A stretch of 64,000 nt of DNA from Mucilaginibacter cryoferens (GTDB taxonomy: Bacteria; Bacteroidota; Bacteroidia; Sphingobacteriales; Sphingobacteriaceae), in contig NZ_JACHCR010000004.1 of assembly GCF_014205845.1 (NCBI RefSeq), forward strand, positions 62,001 to 126,000, written 5' to 3'. The notes under the pieces are model-generated. The model was given only the letters and a program-made list of their open reading frames with translations. It did not search any database and was not told the origin of the DNA. Numbering within the stretch: position 1 is the stretch's first letter; each line of letters starts with the position of its first letter. Positions 1 to 8,383 of the stretch are shown piece after piece. The translations under genes were made by a program, and so were the position numbers.

Positions 1-1457
1 AGCAAAAAACAAAAGAGTTAAGCGATTTAATAGCAGCTTGTGCCGGATTATGGTTTGAAAGCTACGCTAACGAAGCCACCTATGCCCTGGGCGATAAAAT
101 TCAGATCCGGTCGCAGGTGGTAAGCCGGTATAATGATAAGGTGAAAATAAGCAAGGTAGGCATTGGCAGCGATGTGCTGGATCTGGCTTCAAAGGTGATC
201 CCTGCTAATCAGCAGCAAAGTTTTGAAAGTATCACTTTAGCTGATAAAATTACCCAGCCCTACTGGCTTGCTACCCCGCATAAAGCCGGTACCTATAATA
301 TTGCCGATGAAACTATGGCGGGCAACCCCGAAAATCCCGATCTGCTTAAAGTGAGTTATCAGTTTATTATTGAAGGCAAGCCAGTAAATTTTGAGCGCAG
401 ACTGTTGTATAAATATACAGATCCGGTGCGTGGCGAAGTTTATCAGCCATTGGAAATTACGCCACCTGTTACAGCCAATATAGACGGTAAGGATTATATT
501 TTCAGCACTGCACAGCCACAAACTATACAGGTAAAACTCAAAAGCTTTACCACAGCCAACGGTAATATCAGCATAAAGCCTATTGATGGATGGAAGATAA
601 GCCCCGGGAAGATTGATTTTGATGGTAAAAATAAAAATGATGAATGGACGGTAGCTTTTACCGTAACACCCGCCGATAATAAGCCTAAAACTGCCGATCT
701 GCAGGTTATCGCGACAGCAAACGGTAAACCTTATTCTATGGCTTTGCGCCGCATTAGGTATGATCATGTGCCTGCTATTACGTTGTTCCCTCCGGCAGAA
801 GCCAAGCTGGTAGATCTTGATTTGAAAACTACCGGTAAAAAAATAGGTTATGTGGCAGGTGCCGGCGATTTAATGCCCGAGGCCCTGCGCCAGGTAGGTT
901 ATGATGTACATCTACTAACCGAAAACGAGATAGTGAATGCCGATCTGTCTGCATATGACGCCATTATAACAGGGGTACGTGCCTACAATGTGAACGAACG
1001 CCTGGCGTTTGTACAACCCAAATTGATGGAGTATGTGAAAAATGGGGGTAACTTAGTAGTGCAGTATAACAATAACTCTGGTTTGGTAACCCGGCAAATT
1101 GGCCCGTATCCTTTTACAGTAGTAAATAAGCGGGTTACCGATGAGGATGCCCTGGTTACCGTTTTAGATGAACAAAACCCGGTACTCAATTACCCTAACA
1201 AAATTACCCAGGACGATTTTAAAGGCTGGATACAAGAGCGCGGCCTTTATTTTGTAAGCGACATCGACCCTAAATATAAAGCCGTTCTGCAAATGAACGA
1301 TAGGGGCGAGGCGCCTCTTAATGGTTCGCTGATAACAGGTAATTACGGTAAAGGGAGGTTTGTTTATACTTCACTGGCCTTTTTCAGGGAATTACCCGCC
1401 GGTGTGCCTGGTGCTTACCGTTTGTTTGTGAATTTACTGAGCAAGCCCAGGGGATAA
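1..1457 (+). CDS. PIG-L family deacetylase, C-terminal part (5' truncated)
   Basis: The reading frame is open to the window edge (codons begin at base 3), so this is the last ~485 residues of a longer protein. What is visible is a beta-rich middle part followed by a C-terminal alpha/beta domain of the class I glutamine-amidotransferase-like type: 'KKIGYVAGAGDLMPEALRQV', then 'YDAIITGVRAYN', 'VKNGGNLVVQYN' and 'GKGRFVYTSLAFFRELPAG'. In Bacteroidota this tail is typically joined to an N-terminal LmbE/PIG-L zinc deacetylase domain acting on N-acetylated sugars; that domain would lie upstream of the window and cannot be checked. A GTG at 117 is merely internal. The gene ends 144 bases before an unrelated acetyltransferase. 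The fold of the C-terminal part is clear; the deacetylase assignment is from family knowledge. Confidence 0.7.
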   Translation, partial: QKTKELSDLIAACAGLWFESYANEATYALGDKIQIRSQVVSRYNDKVKISKVGIGSDVLDLASKVIPANQQQSFESITLADKITQPYWLATPHKAGTYNIADETMAGNPENPDLLKVSYQFIIEGKPVNFERRLLYKYTDPVRGEVYQPLEITPPVTANIDGKDYIFSTAQPQTIQVKLKSFTTANGNISIKPIDGWKISPGKIDFDGKNKNDEWTVAFTVTPADNKPKTADLQVIATANGKPYSMALRRIRYDHVPAITLFPPAEAKLVDLDLKTTGKKIGYVAGAGDLMPEALRQVGYDVHLLTENEIVNADLSAYDAIITGVRAYNVNERLAFVQPKLMEYVKNGGNLVVQYNNNSGLVTRQIGPYPFTVVNKRVTDEDALVTVLDEQNPVLNYPNKITQDDFKGWIQERGLYFVSDIDPKYKAVLQMNDRGEAPLNGSLITGNYGKGRFVYTSLAFFRELPAGVPGAYRLFVNLLSKPRG

Positions 1458-1601
1458 TATTAAAGCACCAGTATAATGTTATTGTTGCGAGGTTAGGCCG
1501 GCGATCATTTTCTTTAATGTTTTTCGGTAGCGGGCTGGTATCATCCGTTCGTAAGTTTACGTGCAGGTTAGTTTCAAAGTGCTACACTATAAAATTATAG
1601 A

Positions 1602-2129
1602 ATGAATAATACAGCTATACAATTAATAAGAGTAGGTACGGGCGATGTAAATGCACTAAAAGAGATTGGCATAAATACCTTTAACGAGGCCTTTGCCCAT
1701 TTAAATACGCCCGAAAATATGGCTCATTACCTCAATGCCGCTTTTACAGATCAAAAGCTGTTGGAAGAAGTTAGCAATCCATGCTCAGAGTTTTATATGG
1801 CCCGGCTTGATACCAGGGTGATCGGTTACGTAAAAATCAGTCACGGCCCGGCACAAACCGAATTGAAGGATGAAGCGGGTTTGGAAATAGAGCGGATATA
1901 TGTATTGCAGGAGTTTCATGGTAAAAAAGTTGGTCAGCTGCTTTTTAATAAGGGGTTGGAGATTGCCACACAGATGAAAAAAACTTACGTATGGCTTGGC
2001 GTTTGGGAACATAATGCCAAAGCTTTGGCCTTTTATAAAAAGAACGGTTTTGAAGTGTTCGATTCGCACGATTTTTGGTTAGGTGATGACTTGCAGATTG
2101 ATTTAATGATGAAGCGTTATTTGATTTAA
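1602..2129 (+). CDS. GNAT family N-acetyltransferase
   Basis: A 175-residue single-domain protein of normal GNAT length. The acetyl-CoA binding signature appears as 'IERIYVLQEFHGKKVGQLLF' (motif A, R/Q-x-x-G-x-G/A type, about residues 95-114), followed by 'VWLGVWEHNAKALAFYKKNG' (motif B, about 132-152), which is characteristic of small-molecule and protein N-acetyltransferases. The substrate cannot be deduced. It starts at ATG 1602, stands alone between the truncated deacetylase and the OmpA-family gene, and has its own spacer on both sides, so it is probably monocistronic. Confidence 0.9.
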   Translation: MNNTAIQLIRVGTGDVNALKEIGINTFNEAFAHLNTPENMAHYLNAAFTDQKLLEEVSNPCSEFYMARLDTRVIGYVKISHGPAQTELKDEAGLEIERIYVLQEFHGKKVGQLLFNKGLEIATQMKKTYVWLGVWEHNAKALAFYKKNGFEVFDSHDFWLGDDLQIDLMMKRYLI

Positions 2130-2306
2130 CGTTGAAAGAGTAGCGATTTTACTGCGTTTGTACAAAAGAAGGCAAATTAGGAGAATTTGGTTTGATATTA
2201 TATGTAGTTGATGTTTAGTTGTTTAAGATAATAAGTATAGCTAAAATGTTTAGCCGGAACTATTGGCATGCATTGTGTCTATGTGGATATTATAAATTAA
2301 ACTACG

Positions 2307-3641
2307 ATGAAAAATTTTACTTTTAAAAAGGCAGCTGTCCTTTCATTATTCTCGATAATGTTCGCAGGGGTTGCCAGTGCACAAACAGACTCGACCAAAA
2401 TGATGAGCACAAGTTCGTCAGAAACAGGTACTGCTAAAGTATTTGGCGGAATAGGCCAGTACAATACTTTTAGCATTGGTGTTAATGCCGGTATAACCGA
2501 TGGGTTAGTACCTTTTGCTATTAACGCAACCAATAAATTTAAGGTTGATTTAGGCTACGGCGCTTATTTAAGGCAACAACTATCGCATACATTTAGCTTG
2601 CAGTTAGATTATTTTGGCGGTAAAGTACACGGTATAGACAAAGCCGGAACCAGTAAATTTGGTATGACCGAGTATAAAACTGATTACAACTCAGTAGCTT
2701 TAAGCGGTGTGTTTGATATTGCAAGCGTAAGCTTTTTGCACCGCAAAAACAGCGTTAACTTTTACGGTTCTGCTGGTGTTGGTGTAGATTTTTACAAAGT
2801 TAAAAGCTATACTGCCGAAGACGGAACTATAATTGCAGACCCGTATGGTAGCACTATCAACAGAAAAGTTTTTGCTCCGGTAGGTTTAGGTGTTAAGTTT
2901 AAACTTACCGATGCGGTAGCGTTAAACTTTGGTTACACTGTTAACTTTGTACAGGGCTACTCTTTTGCTGGTCCAAGTACTTATCCTAACTTTAGCCATT
3001 ACTCTTATACCCATGGTGGTTTAGAGTTTACCCTGGGTTCAAAATCTAAAAAGAACATTGAGTGGGTAAACCCGGTTGCTATGATGTATGATGAATTGTA
3101 CGATGCAGCCTTACGCCAGGAAGTTGAAGTTTTAAAAGGCCGTGTAGGTAATGTAGAAACTGCTGTTAGCGATCTGAAAAAAGATGCTGATGGTGACGGT
3201 GTTGCCGATCAGTTTGATAAATGCCCAGGTACACCTGCTGGTAGTGTTGTTGATGGTTCTGGTTGCGTTATCGTATTCCCTAAACCAGATACAATTGCTG
3301 CTACTCCTAAAGGTACCGCTTACTCAAACATCCAGTTTGAATTTGATAGCTCGGTATTACGTACTTCATCTTACCCAGTGTTAGATGCTACTTCTGCCGA
3401 CTTACGTGCCTCTGGTAAAGGTGTTGAGGTTGATGGTTTTGCTTCGTCTGAAGGTACTGCAGCTCACAACATCGCTTTATCAAAAGACCGTGCTAACTCT
3501 GTAAAAACTTACCTGGTTAACTCTGGTGTTGATGCTAAAAAAGTAAAAGTGAAAGGCTTTGGCGAAACTATGCCAATTGCCGATAACTCAACCGAGGATG
3601 GTCGTGTATTAAACCGTCGTGTGCAGTTCAAACAAAAATAA
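2307..3641 (+). CDS. OmpA family outer-membrane protein with thrombospondin type 3 repeat
   Basis: A 444-residue exported protein. Residues 1-25 form a signal peptide ending 'AGVASA'. Residues ~45-250 are rich in alternating aromatic and glycine residues and look like an outer-membrane beta-barrel. A calcium-binding TSP3 linker follows ('DADGDGVADQFDKCPGTPAG', about 293-313), then a C-terminal OmpA domain (about 335-444) with 'FEFDSSVLR' and 'LSKDRANSVKTYLV', which binds peptidoglycan non-covalently. This is the usual Bacteroidota OmpA architecture linking outer membrane and cell wall. A strong terminator follows at 3664, so the gene is a separate transcription unit. Codon use is even and typical of a highly expressed gene. 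Confidence 0.92.
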   Translation: MKNFTFKKAAVLSLFSIMFAGVASAQTDSTKMMSTSSSETGTAKVFGGIGQYNTFSIGVNAGITDGLVPFAINATNKFKVDLGYGAYLRQQLSHTFSLQLDYFGGKVHGIDKAGTSKFGMTEYKTDYNSVALSGVFDIASVSFLHRKNSVNFYGSAGVGVDFYKVKSYTAEDGTIIADPYGSTINRKVFAPVGLGVKFKLTDAVALNFGYTVNFVQGYSFAGPSTYPNFSHYSYTHGGLEFTLGSKSKKNIEWVNPVAMMYDELYDAALRQEVEVLKGRVGNVETAVSDLKKDADGDGVADQFDKCPGTPAGSVVDGSGCVIVFPKPDTIAATPKGTAYSNIQFEFDSSVLRTSSYPVLDATSADLRASGKGVEVDGFASSEGTAAHNIALSKDRANSVKTYLVNSGVDAKKVKVKGFGETMPIADNSTEDGRVLNRRVQFKQK

Positions 3642-3663
3642 TTTTAACAATTAAACATTGTTT

Positions 3664-3700
3664 GCAAAGGCTCCGGATAACCCGGAGCCTTTGCTGTTTT
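3664..3700 (+). terminator. Rho-independent terminator after the OmpA-family gene
   Basis: A 13-bp perfect stem, GCAAAGGCTCCGG (3664-3676) pairing with 3682-3694 around a 5-base loop, followed by TGTTTT. It lies 22 bases after the stop codon. Confidence 0.85.
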
Positions 3701-3889
3701 ATGCGTTAGCGATAGTAGCGGATACCAGCCATGCGCTTAAGGCCCGGTGTAGTATGAGCGAATAGCGCGGCCCAACGGGAAACGCCATAATGTGCCGGTT
3801 GTAACTGCATAAAATTGTGTGCTGATGTAATACCATCCATTTAACAAATGAAGTGATGAACCAACCAAAAACCTTACCTTTACCACCCC
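3701..3889. other. Intergenic stretch upstream of recF
   Basis: No open frame with coding character and no clear TAnnTTTG box. It must hold the recF promoter because a terminator closes the preceding gene. Confidence 0.4.
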
Positions 3890-4990
3890 ATGTATTTGCA
3901 GCAATTATCAGTTATAAATTTTAAAAATTACGAGGAGGCCGAACTGGTTTTTAGTGAGGGGGTTAATGCTTTTACAGGTAATAACGGGGCGGGCAAAACC
4001 AATTTGCTGGATGCTATACATTACCTGAGCCTTTGTAAAAGTTATTTTAACCCGATAGATAGCCAGCAGATAAAACAGGGGGCCGACTTTTTTATTGTTA
4101 CCGGGGTTTTTAATAAAAACGATCAGCCGGAGGCCGTCGCCTGCTCGGTGAAGCGCAATCAGAAAAAGCAGTTTAAGCGGAATAAGAAGGATTACCAGCG
4201 CCTGGCCGATCATATTGGATTGTTACCACTGGTAATGATATCGCCGTACGATACCAGTATTATTACAGAGGGAAGTGAAGAACGGCGCAAATTTATTGAT
4301 AACGTAATATCGCAAACAGACAACCATTACCTGGATGAGCTGATAACCTATAACAAGGTGTTGGCCAACCGTAACGCGCTATTGAAACTAATAGCTGATA
4401 CCGGCAGGTACGATCCCAGTTTGATGGAAGTTATGGATGAGCAACTGGTGCTTTCGGGCAGCAGGATATTTGAACGGCGCAAAGTGTTTATGGAAGGCTT
4501 CACCGAAATATTTAACAGGCACTATAGCTTTTTGAGCGATGATGCCGAGGCCGTGGAGCTGACGTACGAATCGCAATTGCTGGATAATGATTTTGCGGGT
4601 TTGTTGAAAAAAACGGTAGAACGTGATAGGGCGCTGGAGCGTACTACTACGGGGATTCATAAGGATGATTTGCAATTTGGCATTCATGGTATGCCCATGA
4701 AAAAGTTTGGATCGCAGGGGCAGCAAAAATCATTCTTAATAGCACTTAAGCTGTCGCAATACAGTTTCTTGTATCAACAAAAAGGATTTAAACCCTTGCT
4801 GTTACTTGATGATATTTTTGATAAGCTTGATGATGATCGTGTAACCAAGTTGATGAAAATGGTAAGCAACAACGATTTTGGGCAGGTATTTATTACCGAT
4901 ACCAGTATAAAGCGGGTAGAGGAGATATTTGAAAAAATTGCGGTTGAGGTTAAGTTATTTAATGTAAGCAAAGGAGTTATAGATGCGTAA
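3890..4990 (+). CDS. recF: DNA replication and repair protein RecF
   Basis: A 366-residue SMC-like ATPase that loads RecA at gaps in single-stranded DNA together with RecO and RecR. The Walker A motif GNNGAGKT is at residues 30-37, the ABC-type signature 'FGSQGQQKSFLIALKL' near 272-287 and the Walker B motif 'LLLLDDIFDKLD' near 304-315. Length and motif spacing match the family. The stop overlaps the next start by 8 bases, so recF is translationally coupled to a DUF721/DciA-like gene, a pairing common near replication genes. dnaA, dnaN and gyrB are not beside it. Confidence 0.97.
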   Translation: MYLQQLSVINFKNYEEAELVFSEGVNAFTGNNGAGKTNLLDAIHYLSLCKSYFNPIDSQQIKQGADFFIVTGVFNKNDQPEAVACSVKRNQKKQFKRNKKDYQRLADHIGLLPLVMISPYDTSIITEGSEERRKFIDNVISQTDNHYLDELITYNKVLANRNALLKLIADTGRYDPSLMEVMDEQLVLSGSRIFERRKVFMEGFTEIFNRHYSFLSDDAEAVELTYESQLLDNDFAGLLKKTVERDRALERTTTGIHKDDLQFGIHGMPMKKFGSQGQQKSFLIALKLSQYSFLYQQKGFKPLLLLDDIFDKLDDDRVTKLMKMVSNNDFGQVFITDTSIKRVEEIFEKIAVEVKLFNVSKGVIDA

Positions 4991-5273
4991 AACAAACGAT
5001 AAGCCATTAAAGGAGGCCATTGAGCAAATGCTTAATGTGTATAAAATTAAACGCCGCTATGATGAAACAGCCGTTGTTGCTGCCTGGCCAGACCTGGTAG
5101 GTAAATCTGTGGCTAACCGTACTAAAGAGTTATTTATACGGGACAAGAAATTATTTTTGCGCATAGAATCGTCGGTTATAAAAAACGACCTGGTGATGAT
5201 GCGCACGCAAATAATAAATAAGATTAATGAGGAAGCGAAGAGTATTTTAGTAGAAGAAATTATTTTTCTGTAA
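4983..5273 (+). CDS. DUF721 / DciA-like protein
   Basis: A 96-residue basic protein with the DUF721 pattern: 'PLKEAIEQMLNVYKIKRRYD' near the start, then 'VVAAWPDLVGKSVANRTKEL' and a C-terminal 'LRIESSVIKNDLVMMRTQII'. DUF721 includes DciA, the ancestral loader or operator of the replicative helicase DnaB in bacteria without DnaC. It overlaps the recF stop by 8 bases, which fits a role in replication. The short all-domain form is typical of Bacteroidota. Family placement is confident; helicase-operator function here is inferred. Confidence 0.85.
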   Translation: MRKTNDKPLKEAIEQMLNVYKIKRRYDETAVVAAWPDLVGKSVANRTKELFIRDKKLFLRIESSVIKNDLVMMRTQIINKINEEAKSILVEEIIFL

Positions 5274-5361
5274 AATAGCTGGCACAAAATAATATCTCGC
5301 ACCGGAGAAATAGGAGTAATAATTTAACCTGAAATAAAAAAGGATATCCCGAAATGGGGTA

Positions 5362-5571
5362 TTATCTGCCTCTGAACATACGCAGCTGGCGAGAGCGGAA
5401 GTGTTGCTTTATGCCCAGATCATCGCTGATGATAGAGTAAACCAAAATAAAGAAACCTGGTAAAATAAAGGCTAACTGAACTTCGGGATGGGATTTATAT
5501 AGCAATATGGAGGCTGTAAATAAACATACAACGATTAAAACGTATATGGTGGCTTTTAAAAACAGTTTCAT
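5362..5571 (-). CDS. Small two-helix membrane protein, unknown function
   Basis: A 69-residue protein with two predicted membrane segments (about residues 5-25 and 33-49: 'ATIYVLIVVCLFTASILLY' and 'LAFILPGFFILVYSII') and a short Arg-rich cytoplasmic tail 'FRSRQLRMFRGR'. No family was recognised. It has an ATG start, an amphipathic layout with a charged tail, and stands between two plus-strand/minus-strand units with no overlapping gene, so it is probably real although short. It could also be a chance frame in a spacer, though the clean membrane pattern argues against that. Confidence 0.6.
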   Translation of the reverse strand: MKLFLKATIYVLIVVCLFTASILLYKSHPEVQLAFILPGFFILVYSIISDDLGIKQHFRSRQLRMFRGR

Positions 5572-5679
5572 ATTTAAGCAGGTTATAAGGTTTTTTCTTG
5601 ATTTATAGTTAGTTTGCAGGCTAACTGTTTTGTAAAACTACAAAAGTATGTGCTAAATAGCAAAGAAACTGCCAAATAA

Positions 5680-5715
5680 ATTTACGGATGTAATATTTAT
5701 ATTACATCCGTAAAT
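5680..5715 (-). terminator. Perfect 17-bp palindrome, terminator of ndk
   Basis: The arms at 5680-5696 and 5699-5715 (ATTTACGGATGTAATAT and its complement) are perfect with a 2-base loop. Read on the minus strand it lies 9 bases after the ndk stop codon and is followed by a TTTATTT tract, so it most likely ends ndk transcription. Confidence 0.75.
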
Positions 5716-5724
5716 GGTTGAGTA

Positions 5725-6144
5725 TTAGAATTTCTCGAAAGCTGTGAAAAAGAAACTGCCTTCTATAGCGGCATTTTCGTCAGAGTCTGAACCGTGAACC
5801 GCGTTGGCATCAATTGATTTTGCAAACAGGTTGCGTATGGTACCTTCTTCGGCTTTAGCAGGGTCGGTAGCGCCAATAAGTTTACGGAAATCTTCAATAG
5901 CGTTATCTTTCTCTAATATAGCAGCTACAATAGGGCCAGATGACATAAATTCAACCAAAGCACCATAAAAAGGACGCTCTTTGTGTACTTCGTAAAACTG
6001 ACCGGCTTTTTCTGCACTTAAAGCAGTGTATTTAAGGGCGATGATCTTGAAACCGCTCTTGGTTATTTTATCTACAATTGCACCAATATGGCCGTTTGCA
6101 ACTGCATCGGGCTTAATCATGGTAAAAGTTCTGTTAGTTGCCAT
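5725..6144 (-). CDS. ndk: Nucleoside diphosphate kinase
   Basis: A 139-residue enzyme that transfers the gamma phosphate of ATP to nucleoside diphosphates through a phosphohistidine. The N-terminal '[14 protein letters not shown]' and the active-site '[12 protein letters not shown]' (catalytic His117) are intact, as is '[17 protein letters not shown]'. Length is normal for bacterial Ndk. It is a monocistronic minus-strand gene closed by a perfect palindrome, and it is divergent from the DHH phosphoesterase gene. Confidence 0.97.
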   Translation of the reverse strand: MATNRTFTMIKPDAVANGHIGAIVDKITKSGFKIIALKYTALSAEKAGQFYEVHKERPFYGALVEFMSSGPIVAAILEKDNAIEDFRKLIGATDPAKAEEGTIRNLFAKSIDANAVHGSDSDENAAIEGSFFFTAFEKF

Positions 6145-6296
6145 TATTTAATATTTCGTTAAATGTGTTGAATTAGCACAAGCTTTGTTTTTGTAAAAGG
6201 GGGAGGGCTTGTGTTGTTTTATTGATTTGTTTAAAATTGCCGCAAAAATAGCGTTTTACATCTGTAAGATAAAGCTTTTTGAATTAAATTAGATGG

Positions 6297-6325
6297 TTTG
6301 TATTTAATTTATTTATTTAGCTTTG
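6297..6325 (+). promoter_or_regulatory. Bacteroidota-type promoter of the DHH phosphoesterase gene
   Basis: TTTG at 6297-6300, a 17-base spacer, and TAGCTTTG at 6318-6325 match the Bacteroidota sigma factor consensus (-33 TTTG, -7 TAnnTTTG). The ATG at 6345 follows 19 bases later. Confidence 0.7.
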
Positions 6326-6344
6326 CAACTCTTTTTTAAAATTG

Positions 6345-7355
6345 ATGTTAGATTTAGCCGCGCTTAAAGAACTTTTAGCAAGCCCCCAAAAAATAGTGAT
6401 CACTACCCATCATAAACCTGATGGGGATGCTATGGGCTCGTCATTAGGGTTATATAATTTTTTGATACAGCAGGGCCATCACGCAACAGTAATAGCTCCT
6501 ACTGACTATCCCGATTTTTTAAGTTGGTTACCCGGTAACGGCGACGTTATTATATACACCGAGCATACCGAAAAATCGGCCGAGCTGATTGCCAATGCTA
6601 ACCTTATCTTCTGTCTTGATTTTAATGCGCTCAGTCGTATTAATGATATGGGCGTTTTAGTGGGCGAAAGCAAGGCTTATAAGATCATGATAGATCATCA
6701 CCTGGAGCCCGAAGATTTTGACGATTACCGGCATTGGAACATCAACGCCTGTGCGGCAGCGCAGTTGGTGTTTGATTTTATAGTTAACCAGCTTTATCAG
6801 CCGGAGTTTATTAATAAGGATGTTGCTACCTGTTTGTATACAGGTATCATGACAGATTCGGCTTCTTTCCGGTTGCCCAATACCTCATCAACAGTACACC
6901 GTATAGTGGCCGATTTAATTGATGCGGGCGCTGTTAACTGGCGTATTCATGAGTTGGTATACAATAATGCATCAGAAGGGCGTTTAAGATTTTTAGGTCA
7001 TTGCCTGGCCAATTGCCTGGAGGTATTGCCAGAATATAATACCGCTATTATTGCAGTAAATAAAAATGACCTGCAAAAGTTTGATGTTGAAACCGGCGAT
7101 ACCGAAGGGATAGTGAACTATGCCTTATCAATGGCCAACGTAAAACTGGCGGCATTTATGGTAGAGCGTGGCGATAAGGTAAAACTTTCATTACGTTCAA
7201 AAGGGGAGTTTCCGGCAAACGAGATCTGCAAAAAGTATTTTAGTGGCGGCGGCCATCGTAATGCGGCGGGCGGCGTATCAACAGATAGCCTGGAACAGGT
7301 TATACAACAATTTAAAACCATTTTACCCGAATATAAAAAACTATTAAAACAATAA
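6345..7355 (+). CDS. DHH family phosphoesterase (NrnA-like oligoribonuclease / pAp phosphatase)
   Basis: A 336-residue protein. The N-terminal DHH domain shows 'THHKPDGDAMGSS' (residues 21-33) and the 'MIDHH' signature near 113-117, both metal ligands. The C-terminal DHHA1 domain ends with 'FSGGGHRNAAGG', which binds substrate. NrnA-type enzymes degrade 2-5 nt RNA and dephosphorylate 3'-phosphoadenosine 5'-phosphate. A TTG at 6342 would add one residue; ATG 6345 is chosen because it sits 19 bases after a good promoter. The next gene starts one base after the stop (7357), so the two form an operon. Confidence 0.92.
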   Translation: MLDLAALKELLASPQKIVITTHHKPDGDAMGSSLGLYNFLIQQGHHATVIAPTDYPDFLSWLPGNGDVIIYTEHTEKSAELIANANLIFCLDFNALSRINDMGVLVGESKAYKIMIDHHLEPEDFDDYRHWNINACAAAQLVFDFIVNQLYQPEFINKDVATCLYTGIMTDSASFRLPNTSSTVHRIVADLIDAGAVNWRIHELVYNNASEGRLRFLGHCLANCLEVLPEYNTAIIAVNKNDLQKFDVETGDTEGIVNYALSMANVKLAAFMVERGDKVKLSLRSKGEFPANEICKKYFSGGGHRNAAGGVSTDSLEQVIQQFKTILPEYKKLLKQ

Positions 7356-7356
7356 A

Positions 7357-8328
7357 ATGAAACAAAAACTAATGTTCTTAGCCATTGCTGCAATTGGATT
7401 TGCAAGTTGCAACGGAGGCTTTAAAAAAGGAGAGGGCGGATTGCTTTATAACATCCACACTTCAAAAGGCGGTACGCATATTAAAGATGGCGATTTTGTT
7501 AGCGTTAACATGATCGTAAAAACTGATGGCGACTCTGTATTAAGCAATACTTATGATATGGGTCACCCTATCATTATTATGCCAATGCCTAAACCACAGG
7601 CTAAAGGCGATATTTATGCCGGCCTTGAATTACTTGGCGAAGGCGATAGCGCAACTTTTAAAGTAGCTACCGATTCATTATTTAAAGGTGGTCAGCAACG
7701 TCCTCCGGGCTTAAAAGGTAAATTTTTAATTTTCCAGGTTAACGTTAATAAAGTACTTGCAAAGGGCGCGCTTACCGAGCAGGTTTTCCACGGCAGGGTT
7801 ACAGATTACATTAAATCCCTTACCGATGGCATGAAAGCTTTAGAACCGGGTAAAATTAAAAAATACATTGCAGATCATAACCTGAAGGTTACAACAACCA
7901 AATCGGGATTAAACTATGTAATTACTACTCCGGGCACAGGTGCAACACCAGCAGTTGGCGATACCGCTGTTGTAAATTACACAGGTAGGCTTCCAAGTGG
8001 TAAAATATTTGAAACCAGTGTAAAAGAAGTAGCTATTAAAGAAAAACAACCTATGGAGCCAGGCCGCCAGTATGCGCCTATCCGTATCCCTGTTGGCGAA
8101 GGTAAAGTTATACCAGGTTGGGACGAAGGTTTGCAACTGATGAATAAAGGTTCTAAAATTACCTTGGTTATCCCGTCTGATATCGCTTATAAAGATCAGG
8201 GTGTTGGTCCAATTGGCCCATTCACACCTATTGTTTTCGAAATGGAAATGATCGATATCGTTCATCCAAATCCAAATGCGCCAAAGCCGGCTATGCCGCA
8301 AATGATGGCCCCACCTACAACTAAGTAA
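7357..8328 (+). CDS. FKBP-type peptidyl-prolyl isomerase lipoprotein
   Basis: A 323-residue lipoprotein: signal peptide with lipobox 'IGFASC' (Cys ~19), so it is anchored in an envelope membrane. It carries two FKBP-like units. The first (about 40-135) is divergent and lacks the active-site signature. The second (about 195-305) is canonical: 'GDTAVVNYTGRLPSGKIFET' and 'VGEGKVIPGWDEGLQLMNKG', the residues lining the isomerase pocket. The expected role is folding of periplasmic or outer-membrane proteins. It starts 1 base after the DHH phosphoesterase gene and ends at a strong terminator. Confidence 0.9.
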   Translation: MKQKLMFLAIAAIGFASCNGGFKKGEGGLLYNIHTSKGGTHIKDGDFVSVNMIVKTDGDSVLSNTYDMGHPIIIMPMPKPQAKGDIYAGLELLGEGDSATFKVATDSLFKGGQQRPPGLKGKFLIFQVNVNKVLAKGALTEQVFHGRVTDYIKSLTDGMKALEPGKIKKYIADHNLKVTTTKSGLNYVITTPGTGATPAVGDTAVVNYTGRLPSGKIFETSVKEVAIKEKQPMEPGRQYAPIRIPVGEGKVIPGWDEGLQLMNKGSKITLVIPSDIAYKDQGVGPIGPFTPIVFEMEMIDIVHPNPNAPKPAMPQMMAPPTTK

Positions 8329-8343
8329 TTAGAAAACATATAC

Positions 8344-8377
8344 AGCCTTCCCAACAATAGTTGGGAAGGCTTTTTTT
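8344..8377 (+). terminator. Terminator between the two FKBP genes
   Basis: A 12-bp perfect stem AGCCTTCCCAAC (8344-8355) with 8360-8371 and a 4-base loop, followed by a long T tract. The T tract runs almost into the ATG of the next gene at 8384. Confidence 0.9.
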
Positions 8378-8383
8378 ATTTTT